Shown here: positions 1 through 12,100 of the stretch, one piece after another | Position numbering within the stretch: the first letter of the stretch is position 1 | Layout of the letters: the number at the start of each line of letters is the position of its first letter | NCBI GenBank assembly: GCA_037783545.1 | Contig: JBBELK010000011.1 | Coordinates: 930,001-994,000 of the forward strand | Origin: Henricia sp. BOLD:AAB3569 | Lineage: Eukaryota; Echinodermata; Asteroidea; Spinulosida; Echinasteridae | Length of the DNA: 64,000 bases | Direction: 5' to 3' | Made by a program: the position numbers and the translations under genes | The notes under the pieces: model-generated | Told to the model about the DNA's origin: nothing | What the model saw: only the letters and a program-made list of their open reading frames with translations | Database searches by the model: none

Positions 1-127
1 CATCCATATATTCCAATCAGGCATTCTTTGTCTAAAACATGCGATAGAACACCAGTTTTGGGGTCACAATCTTTCTTGGATAGATCCTTTAACAGGCTTC
101 TTACTACATGGGGCCAATTTCCTGGCG
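1..127 (-). CDS. possible further ARFGEF3 exon, cut by window edge
   Basis: On the minus strand a stop-free frame of 42 codons runs from an acceptor (gctaaagcag) to the window edge. It joins the phase-1 end of exon 536-371 in frame and reads WPHVVRSLLKDLSKKDCDP and onward. I could not match it to human BIG3. The acceptor side overlaps a dispersed repeat that also occurs near 20,225-20,465, so the exact 5' edge is uncertain, and the frame could be chance. Confidence 0.33.
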
Positions 128-3100
128 CTGCTTTAGCATTAGATGAAAAGGTGTACTTACTATAGCAGACGAGTTAAGCACTATTTCATGGTCATGGCGT
201 GGTTGAGCATGCACGCGTTTGGAAACTTCAGTCTCTTAGGCAAAGTTTGGCTCTGCAGTTAAGGCACATTTTCAGTTGCTTACCGTTAACGATGTCTATG
301 AAATAGTCTGACGCTCGGTTATAACAGCATCAGACTAGTTGACTGAGACGAAGGGGAGGGTCATACTCACCGTTTAGCAGGGAGATGAGTGCCTTGTTAC
401 AATGGAAGGATCGTGGTTTATAGCCGGCTTCACCCAACAGGTCTCTAGTGATTAGCGTCTGGTATAATTCGCCCAGCCAGGTTGTGGAGAGGTAGACTAG
501 AATGCCGCAGTCATGCACGCTCTCAATGAACTGATTCTGTTGACAAATTAACACAATTCACTGTAAAACTTACCGAAAACATGCACCTAGAACTGAGAAC
601 CCTAGAGCAAGTTCGATTCACGACCATCGTTAACCATAGTTTGACTATTTGCAACCGAACGCAGTCTAGTCGACGATGGTTAGTCGTGTCTGGTTGACCA
701 TTTGGAACCAGCCCACAGGGCACGGTTGCTCTGGTACAGAGATGCCAAAATTGCAATTTTAAAAATTTCCTATCGTATGCACCCATGCAGTAATCGCCTT
801 ATTTCACAATAATGACATTATCAATAATTACATTCTATACCTACTTTTGTAAGAGGAAGCAGGCCCGGATTCTCATAGTGTCCACTGCGTATCAACTTGA
901 GATTAAGCAGTAAGCCAAAGTACGAAGCCACGTAGATGCCGTCCGCATTTATGACTGGTGCCGCTTCTAATGCGGTGACGTCCTCCGAAGTTTTACCAAT
1001 GTTTTGCTTCCGGAAGGAATGACCTAACAGAGCAAATAAGAATAAAATTGTAGTATCGATCATAAAAACAAAACTTAAGAAACAAAACAAATAAAATCAG
1101 GAAATGAACAGAAATATCTTTATACATTTTTGCTAAAAAAGAACTTGACCACATCCATCAAAGTCCAAGTGCTGTGAAGACAGGATTCTGTAACATACAC
1201 CCCCTCTCTCAAAATTCTGAAAAGCTTGATAAACAAGGTCCAAACTTAAAAATGTTGGGCTAAGAACTGAACATGGAATCTCTTATTGGTTGCATAAAAC
1301 TAGATTCTTGTACAGTGCACATACAGTTGAATTTAGAAGTATAAATACATGTACACCACTACCATCATCACCCAAAATGGTAAACAGAACTACCCGAACC
1401 GTTGCAAGGTGTACAAGCTATGTTTTAAATTATGCATGCACGTGAGGAATTCCACAAAATCAAGAATTTAGTAAAGACTGTTACAAAAATGGTGTAAGCA
1501 CACCAGTTTTAACACGTGGTTGCATACAGTTGCATTTATACTTCTCCTATTATCACTGCCATCTCTTCAACAAGGTGGCTGCCCAAATATCGCTCGAGTT
1601 GACGAGGCAATTGTTGGCACTAGCAAGGCTCGAACCCACAACCTATTAATCATGAGCACGGTTGCCTACCCACTAAACCATACCTGCTACGAATTTGGAT
1701 GCAAATTTCTGTAGCTCCTCATCCACGGAATCCACCATTGGAATAATGACGGGCAGAAGAGCAACTAGAGCTCCGGCGAAGTCCCTGGCGCCTTGCCGTT
1801 CACGTTCTAAGTTCTCCTGGGCCAGACGTTCCATGGCTTCACGCTGTTCTGCTAGTAGACACTCGGCTTGGAATCTCTCCGGTGAAATAAGCGGGGATGA
1901 TGATGAGGTCGACGACGGAGGGGAGGCGGAGGATTGGTCGTCGGGATTAAGCTCTTGGTCTTGGTCGTAGGTGACTACGTGGATCCCATCCATTGGCAAG
2001 GCGACCGTTTCCGAGTCTGCGTCTTCCGATTCAGACTGTTCTTGAGACTGTTCATCCGGAGCATCCTCTTTCGAAGATTCATCTGTCTCATCTCTAGAGA
2101 TTTCCCCCTCCAAGCCTTCCCTTCCTGCCTCCTTTTCGTCAGTTTTGTCGTCCATGGTGACCAACTCCTTAACAATCTCAAGAGAGCCTTCTTTGATATC
2201 AGCCACATGATTGCCCAAATCAGCGATATGAACCTCTTCTTCTTCTGGCTCAATTTGGGGCGAAACATCCGCAGATAACGCACACTTTTCTTCGGAATCC
2301 TCTTTCCCACTATCTTCTTGCCCCAAACCAGCATCATCCATCCTCTCCTCGCCAAATTCTTCAATTTCTTGAGCATCTCCTTCTCTTTGAGAATCTAAAC
2401 CCAAGCTGGTTTCATCTCCATTCTCAGTAGGTTGCTGTTGTCGTTGGCTGCCTAAAATCACAAGTTCGGGTGTTGGCAAGTCATCTTTCATTTCCTTGTG
2501 ACCTTGTGGAAAAAAGAAAACGGATCTTAATTTCAGTAAAACAAAAATCATTCCCTGAAAAGTGAGTTTAAAACAGACACTTCTCCACCGGCCGCAGCTG
2601 ATTTTACGAAAGCTTGTGCAACTACGTTTAATAGTTTAATAGCAACATTCTGGTGATAATTTCATGCAAACTAAGCCTTTGCAAAAGCTATGCACTTTTT
2701 CGTGAAATCCTTTTCTGGTGTTTCATTTCACCTTAGTATAATCCTTGGTTTTGTACATGGAATCATTAATGCATAAAGCCAGTCACCCATCGTGGCAATT
2801 GTTTTCTTCTCACCATTTCGTTTCTTCACCTCGCTGGCCCGACTCAGGATTAATTCCACCTGTTTCTCGTTCAGTCCTTTTCCCTGGCTGATCTCATCCA
2901 ACGATGACAAGAGCGCCCCCACACAGGCCACGCTGGACAGGCACACAGCGCTGTCGCGAGATTGGGTAGCTCCTGATATTCCATCCATCAACCTGAAGTT
3001 GTAAAAAATTTCTTACAACATTTAAAAATCTTGATATATTATCAGTAAAACATTAGTGACAACAAAAATTGAAAAATCTTAATATAAGAAATACCGGAAA

Positions 3101-6100
3101 ACAAATTCAAGGATTTATTTCCTTCCTTGGTCAACTGTTTTTAAAAAACTCTTGCTTAACTTTGTTTTGCATCCTAATAAGACTTGTGACATGACTCCTG
3201 AGGCAATGTTACAATTGTAACATGATTGTAAAGCATTTTGCAGTGTTTTCCGACTCGCGACACATTCTGTAGGTAATATCAAGAGTTTTCTCTAAAAACA
3301 TTTCTCACAATTTAAGCAGGTCCATAGCAGTGCTTCTAGTCTTGCACCCCGTCTTCCCAGTTGTGTTCCTATCAGATTCCTGATCCACATCTGGGGGGCC
3401 AGCCAAATCAAGAACACGCTCTGGCGTTCCAAGCATCTTTAGAAAAGAATAAACAGAATTGTAAATTCCTGTGGTACATCAGTTAAGTAAACATTCCTAT
3501 TTTTTGGTTAATATTAAAGAAATCAGGTAAAATGGTGTGTATAATTTCACGATATAAGCCAAAATCTAAGGACCCTGGTAAAATAGGTTTGACTTTAGAT
3601 TGAGGTTTGGTACAGTCTTCAGATACCTCTTTCAAGACTTTGAGAGCTTCGTTCCTGTGTACAGGGGGCGGGTACAGCAACATCCGATGAAACAGCGACC
3701 CTAACACCGGTCGCATCGTCTCCAGACCACCCACCAACCGTACCAACTCCGTCGCGATACCGTAAACGATCCGCGCCGATGAATTCCCCGTGGCTGGTGC
3801 GGCCGAGGAGCCCCCTGAGCCACGCCCCTGGTCCTGAATGCCTGCGTGAGGGGCATGGTGGGTCTCGGTGCTAGGGGCGGAGGAGGGGGTTGGGTGTTGG
3901 TGGGACGAGACGACCGATTTCTCATCTCGTGGGATGCCCAGGATCGCGATAAGGCAAGGACATAGCTGCTGCCTGGTGTTGGGAAATCAAAAGGTAATTT
4001 AGGATTTGTAGCAAGATTATTAGTAATTCTTTCTGGTACTGAAACCAAAGACTCTTTAAAAATTCTGTGGCAATCTAGAGCAAGTTCGGGCGGGCGACTA
4101 TAGTTAACTAGACTAACCTACCCACGGGGCTTGGTTCCTCTAGTCAGACTAGCTAGTCAAACCACGCAGCGTTCGGGTTACGTCTAGATCGACTATGGTT
4201 AGTCTAGTTAACTATAGTCGCCCGCCCGAACTTGCTCATAGATGATAAAGGCACAGGCTCGTCAGCAATGCGCGCGCGCCAAATTCGTGGCACGAATTTG
4301 GCGCGCGCGCGCATTGCTGACGAGCCTGTGCCTTTAAGTCTGTGGAAACCCGTTAAGAGATCAAGATTAAATGCCCAGTTATAGAGGTTGGAGGATGTTA
4401 ATGTAAGATGTTAACATTTCATGGTACCGACAGAAAAATCTTGATAAGTAGTATTTCGGGAGGGAGGGGTCTTGAGAAATATTATTTTTTATAGGCTCTA
4501 TAATGCCATCTTTCTTACCAGATGGCTCTGACCACAATTGAGCTTTGACCAAGCTCACGGCCGGCATTACTCAGCATGGCCAGAACGGCCTCCAACTTCA
4601 GTGTTAGGAGTGGCTGGTTGTGGTTGCCATGGTGACCCTGTAAGGCTCTGGGATAAACACAGAAATAACAAATTTTAAGCCAAAACTAAAGAAAAAAGTG
4701 ACTTTTAGAAATTAATTTCATCGCGGTGAGAAAAGGAGATGCAATCTGACCAATTTGAATGATATCTACTGTTAATAGGCACGGTTAATGACTTTTTGTG
4801 AGAAATTTTTAGCATTTTTTTTTTAAAGTTGAAAAAAAATTAAAATTTTAATGTTTGAACCTTACCTTTGCGATTCATTGAGTTTAGAACAGAAATACTG
4901 CAGCACTTGGACATACGCTTCATGGGGATCTAGCGTCGAGCCGGGTATGTTGTTGTTTTCTGTTGATAAAAAAAAAGGGACAATTTAATTAACCTTTATT
5001 TTACGCTGAAAAATAAATTTCAAATAAAAAATGATATTTTTGTTTGTCGAAGTTAATAAATTTCAAATAACAAAAATCCAAGCAGATTATGCTAAATTGT
5101 TCACCTAATACATCATAAAAATGAAAGAAAACCATGTGAGGAGGACGGGACGCGCAGCGCCAGCTGCTCGGCCTTTGCCGTCCTGGAATTTTGCTATCTG
5201 AGAGGTAGCAAAATGCTAATGATCGTATGACACAGTGTGCGTGTTGCGTCAAATAGCTAACAATGTGAGCCAATCAGGTTCGCGCGCACCGATTTGTAAG
5301 CACGCGCACGCTCTTCACATACAACGCGCGCGCGCCAACACAAACATACATTCGCAGCACAACAACGCAGGGATGAATAAAGTAACAGATGCTGTAATAC
5401 ATTATTAAATCATTATTCCGGGACGGCAAAGGCGTCGCAGCTGCGGTGCTCCCCCGTCTACGTCACATGGTGCGCGACACGCCCACCCAGCTGCGAGGCC
5501 TTAACAAAGGCTACTATTGTACTAACGTTTACAGTAAAATAGATTTAAAAAACAGTGAGCTAGCTAACGATCAAATATGATAACAAAAGCATGAAAATAA
5601 CAGAAAATTACAACTTACGAGTATGAGTCCATGCAGTTTAAGCAAAAGAAAGAAAAAAATGGCAAAGCAAAAATGTTAAAAACGAACAAGGTGTAAAACA
5701 ACGATATATACAACAATGAAAAATTAAGTGTCTGCAGCAGCATATAGCTCTATCCAAGAATATTATATGAATTTTAAAACAGGAATCTTTGGTTTTGAAA
5801 ACTGGGCTTCGACAACACATATTGTCCATCCAATTATTTTATAACATTTCCGAACCTGAAAAGTCCTGCAGCCGATTTCATGAAAAAGTGCGTAGATTGC
5901 GCAACTTTTGAAAATGGCATAAGGGTCTTTCTATAAATTAGGGGTCCAAAAGTGTGACATTTAGTGTCGTACAAAAATCATTAAATGGTCTTTAAACTAT
6001 TTTGTATGAATTGTACTTTACCGGTATGTACTCACTCTTTGAGATGGAAAGTGTTTAAAGAATGTGTCCTGAATTTACAAAAACAAGATGTAAAATGTAA

Positions 6101-9100
6101 CGGGGGACACCAAAATTGGACCCCTAATTTATAGAAAGACCCTCAAGCCCCATGCATAGCTTGCGTGTAATAATCACAGGAATGTTGCACAGCTTACGCA
6201 ATAAAAAGTTGCGCAAGTGGGATTACGCAGTGGGTAAGGTTTCGTGAAATTGGCTGCTGCACTCTCAAAGTAGCTTTCAAAAAATCTGCGCGAGTGACAC
6301 TCGGCACACTACAAAATTGCACAACAAAACAGGAAGGTAGTGCCAATGTAAAAATACTTCACACATAAAACAGAACTACAAGAATCACAGTACAAACCTG
6401 CACTTTCTTTCCCTGTATCCAGCTGCTGTTTCATGTCAATTAGTTCAAGAAAACAACAAAGAACAGTTGGTTAGTAAGCATCTACTTTGTGAAAACGTGC
6501 TAGATTAAGAATCTTGTTGGCAGATCAGTCATAACTATTAAGATAGGTTTCTATATGCACATGTTTAGTCTACTTTGCATGCATTATGTAATCATCCACT
6601 GTGCACGGGAAACTGAAACAAAACGGACTGAAATTTGCACATAAAAAGGCACCTTTTTACTAATGTTTTAGTATGCCACTAACAGCAAGAGCAAAGCAAA
6701 TTATACTTTATAGTATAGACATTTTGTAGGAATTGTGTCAGCTTTTAAAGTAACATTCAAAATAATTTCGCATGAGTGCACATCAAAAAGTGCATTAGCA
6801 CGTCTTAGTCATTACATAATTGGCCGAGTGGTTTGGGTCATTGACTCGCAATCATAGGTAAAAACTTGGGGTTGCGGGTTCGAACGCCCCCCCTCCACCT
6901 CCCCCTCCCCCTCCTGCCCCGGTACCTGTGCCCTTGAGCAAGGCACTCAAGCACACTTGCTATCCATCCTTCGGAAGGGATGTAAAGCCGTTGGTCCACT
7001 GTGTTAGGTAACGGTAACGCACTTTAAAGATCCCAGAGTATTCTTTCATGAAGAGCAAGGGGATTCCCCGGTGTCTCTGGCCATTTCCAATTCTTTATGG
7101 GTTTCCTCACGCTTGCGAGTGACAATGCAATGGGCACTTTTGGGGAATCCTTGGTATGAATACCAGAAAGAAAAAATAATAATTACTTGTGGTGGACTTT
7201 TAAAGAAAGCACCAACTATAACGCGTGATGTGAACATATTTAGTGTTGTTTTTTTATTACCGTGGGTTCTTGCGTTTCAGAGTTTTCTGAGGTTTCCAGA
7301 GTGCGACTGAAACAACCAGCAGTCTGCTTCATAGTCAGCGTAGAGATGGCGCGAACGCCTGCATGCGGTGACTGATGAAAACATTCTATGCACAGCTACA
7401 CATGCAAACACAAATAAACTATATGATCAGGCTGACAACTACTAAAGGGTGATGTCTGTTGCCTGGGTCTAAACATTCACTGGTAATCTGAAATGTCCAT
7501 TGGTAAAGCATAGGGAAACAGTTCACTGGTTTTAGTGTAGACCCAGTAACTTTGGCAACACACAGGGTGACCTTTTCGCTTTAGTACTCCGGGGTCAAAT
7601 TTTGGTTAAAAATCCACTACACCAATGAGCTAACTGTGCAATGTGCAACAATGCAGTACAAAATAAACCAAAACAAAATAAACTGATCAAAATTCTGTAA
7701 AAAAAAAAACATATTGAGGGAAAAAAATACGCATACACATGGAAGAATGGATACTGTGCTATACATGTAGTTATCTATTGTCATGCAATAGTGTACAAAT
7801 ATTGACTGCAATGAGGGGCATGGTTAAGATTACAGGCCCAAGGGGAACTCGAAGCCATGACTATGCCCCGAGGAGGAACCCGAGGGGCATAGTCATGGCT
7901 TCGAGATCACCGAGGGCCTATAATCTTAACCATGACACGAATAAAAAGCAGTCAATATTTGTTTTATATACCGAATGTGTAGATTTTTGTCATCTGATTG
8001 GTTAAAAGTAATGGTACACAGTCTTGACAGTAGTCCATCGAGTTTCGATTTCGGAAGCTGGTCTACGGTGGAAAAGTCGGTATATTCACAGCACCTGACA
8101 CTTTAGTAGCACATTTCACTTGACTAGCACTGTTTTCACTGTAGGCCACTTCTATTGTTTTCTTGAGGACTTCATCATCTACGACAGACGACAAAACGAC
8201 TTCGTCGCGATTCCGCCATTACCGTCCTGCTTAATGTTTACGTGAAGCGCGCAGCTGCATAGTTAGTGCACAGCTATGCTACACGCGCAATGCACGCGTC
8301 CAGAACCCGCTAAAAGACTATGCCCACGGGCATGGCAAAGACTATGCCCGGGGCATAGTCAGAATTCTACAGACACGGGGTCTAGCTAATCCGACGCCCC
8401 CACTTTTAACCAATCAGATGACAGGAATCTACGCATGAGGTATATAATGCCGACTATTTCCATACAATATAACATGATTAATATATAGCCCCAATGTTTT
8501 AGCCATGATGAAGTATTAGTTTATACACCACTGTTAAACAAACCATGCACACAACATGACATGAGGGTTAGTATATAGTGCACCCCAATCCTGTCGATCT
8601 CACGTCGTTACCTGTTTGACCTGTAGCGTTGCATTCTGGGATAGAATGCTGACAATTTGAAGCAGTGTGATTTGACACGCCCGCAGTATATCCTGCTTAC
8701 CCAAGTTATGCGACGTTAAGCAAAACTGTGGGTACACACAACGACACACAGAATATACACTATTATTTTATTTTTTTTAAAACACGAATTTGGTGTTAGC
8801 AGAATATCTTTGTAGAGACTGTTGAAATAAATTTTTAATTTATATTTCAACTCAAAAATCCATTAAAAGAGAGGCAGCTAGAGCTAATTTGCATATAATT
8901 TGCATATAATTTGCATAAATTCTGACCTCTGACACCTTGATGATTGACAGGGAACTGACTGCACAGGCAGTGGAGCACGTCACCGTCAGAAGAATCTATT
9001 GGACAAGAATTACAACATGAATATTCATGAGTAAGCATTAGTGATATTCAAACTGATATTCGAACCGGGGTTCTAAGACCTCATAATATGACCAGTGCTA

Positions 9101-12100
9101 TTAAAAGTATTTTGCATGGAAAGAATTTCACGAATGCCATTGAGGCAAGAAGACCACACCCTCTCTTGTTCCTTGTCTTGGCTTCTGTCATGTCCATAAA
9201 TAAGAAAAGGGCAACATACCAACATGGCAGGAGAAATTTGAGTCATGGCCTGACAATTTTTGCGTTCACAATTGCGAAAAATGTGCATCTAAATCTGTCT
9301 TTTATGAAGCATACCTTCATAACTTCTACTTGTATTTCTTCATTGAGCTGAGGTGATGCAGCCACCGTTTGTAGAACCTGCAACGGAAGGCGATGTTCCT
9401 CATCATCCTTAGACGGATCGGACTGAAAACGACCATCTGAGATCAATTTCTGTCAAGAAATTAAACCAATCAAGGAATCATATAAATCATCTGATCTATC
9501 TCATAATTTCAGCCATTATTTAACCCTAAAATCATCAATACTCTTAATAGCAAAATTCAACTCCAATCTTCCTCAATATGCCTGAATCCATTTAGAACAC
9601 TGTTTTGACTCCTTTCTTTAAAGGCCCTGTATCTGTTTTTGAGCGATTCTGCGAATAAAACCATCATAAATCAAAAGAAAGACATCAACAAACTCATCCG
9701 AAGAAATTTCAGCTTTGTCAAATGTACCACATTTTAAAAAAACATGAAAATCCATATGCGTTTTCCTGGTCTTGGCGGGGTGTTTCAAATATTCGTTCTC
9801 AGTTGATCGGGTACTATGTGGCTTGCGTCATGCACTCTGTGGCGCACATCATATACTGCGTGTGTGCGCGATCCATAAAAATGCATCGCGTTGGAACACG
9901 CACACGCAGTACACAGCGCCCATGCATTTTGGACCTTGTAGATGCGAACCAAAAATAAGTAAATCGTTTGCAAACGATCTAAATAATTTCATCTTTACGG
10001 ATTATTTTCTGGTAAAATTATATCATTTTGAGCGGAAACCTTTCATTGGGTAGTTGCTATTAATTCAATCTTTACTTTCAGAATGTCATTTGAACGTGAT
10101 CAATATGTACCTGTAGACCAGAGACAGCGTGTGCAGCAAGTTTGTTGTTCCTGGATTCTAGGGTCAAGCGTAGCGGAAAGAGGCAGGCTTCTCGAAGCTC
10201 ACAGGGGGGTAGGGTGGGCGTGGTGTCCTTGGGATCCAAGGCATCTTCAAGATTGTCAAGACAAAGAATACAGGTTTAGAAAACAGGATTAGAAAACCAG
10301 CTTTGGTAATCAAAAACAATATTATATCATGATCTGTATTTTATTAATTGGTCTGATTCATAAATCAAGCCTTTTACACACATTTTTTTAAGTTGTCACA
10401 CTGGGCCTGTAACTACCCCATGTGTTGTGTTCGTAGGCAAGACACTTTATTCTGCTTCCAGTTGAATCTGATAATAAAATTCAATAATTTCTGCAGTGCA
10501 CTTTGCAAAATTTCATAAATTGTAACCTTTTATCTCAAACCTTACATAATTAAATCACTATCTCATTCAAAAATTAACAGAAAAATATCAATATCAATCG
10601 CCGGCCCCCCATAAAAATAAAAAAACAAGAGAAAAGAAATCCAGATCCTTGTATATATTACATAATATTGATTCTTTGAAAATGTTACAAATCCCTTTTT
10701 ATACAGATATAAAGTACATTGTAATGCAGGCAGCGCCAGTACATGTACATGTACACCATATGGTGTTAACAATTTATGCACACAATAAACAGCTGTTTAG
10801 CATGTTAAGAGTCAATACATACACATTTTGCATATGGGGGTATAACGCATGGATAACCAGCTCACTATAAAATGTGCACTGTGCATGACGCTGGTGGATA
10901 TTGCAATGTGCATATTATGGAGTGGAATTCGGATTAAACACATGGCAATTATGCGAATAAATGTACCGCTTGATTAACCAGTAATGTGACATATCAACCG
11001 CTTCCACTGGATTAAAAATAGAAAAAGTATCCATCGTCTCAGTAAGTTTGACCAAAAACAGTCCAATGCGGACAGGCCTAAACACAGCCATGGCATAATA
11101 AAGCTCTGTACCAGGGCGACAGTACAGTGCACAATACATGCATTTGTATGCAAGAGGCATATCAATGACCTAAACACAATCGAGTTGGAAGGCACATCTG
11201 TTTCCTAAACACCATGCAATGAAGTGTTTGTTCTCTAAAGAATATTATTGACGCTTTGGAATTGTGTGTAAATAGAAGACAAATTAACATAAAACTGGAG
11301 AAATCAGTTCTGCTAGATCGTACTCAACCTGGGATCGATTTCACGAAAGTTAAGACGAGTTCAGTGCGCCCTAATTCCCATACCAACATCCCAAGATAAG
11401 AAGGGTGACCCTTCCTAAGACGCGTCTTAGCGCTTTGTGAAATTGGCCCCTGGTCATGTATTTAAATCAAGTAACAGGTCTGGCCAGTTAGTACAAATTA
11501 CCAACTAGCCACTGAGACCTGGGATCGTTTTCACGAAAGTAAAGACAAGTTCAATGCATCCTAATTCCCATACCAAGATAAGTAGAGTGACGTGTCTTAG
11601 CGCTTTGTGAAATCGGCCTCTGGTCATGTTTACTACTAGCCTTTGTTAAGGCCTCACAGCTGGGTGAGTCGCGCACCAGAAAGAGAGCGCCACCATGCGA
11701 CGAGGACGGGACGAGCAGCGTTACCTGTAGCTTTGAGGCCTTTGCTGACCCGGAATAATTATTTATTAATGTATTACAGCCCCTGTTACATTATTCATCC
11801 CTGCGTTGTTTGTGTTGGCACGCGCGGGTTGTATGTGAAGCGCGCGCGCGTGATTACAAACCGGTGCGCGCGAACCCGTTTGGCTCGCATTGTGAGCTAT
11901 TCAACGCAACACGCACACTGTGTCATACGATTAGCATTTTGCTACCTCTCAGGTAGCAAAATTCTGGGACAGCAAAGAACTCACAGCTGGCGCCGCTCGT
12001 CCCGTCCTCGTCGCATGATGGCGCTCTCGTTCTGGCATGCGACTCACCCAGCTGCGAGGCCTTAACAAAGGCTAGTTTACTACAGGTGAAACTAGTTCAT

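Noticed and set aside
1934-2376. Long ORFs on both strands opposite the acidic ARFGEF3 exon
   Set aside because: Shadows of a Glu/Asp-rich coding exon; the minus-strand frame that agrees with the flanking exons explains the region.
11643-12065. 140-residue plus-strand ORF
   Set aside because: Lies entirely within the MITE at 11,637-12,074, which has terminal repeats and a target-site duplication. No known domain.
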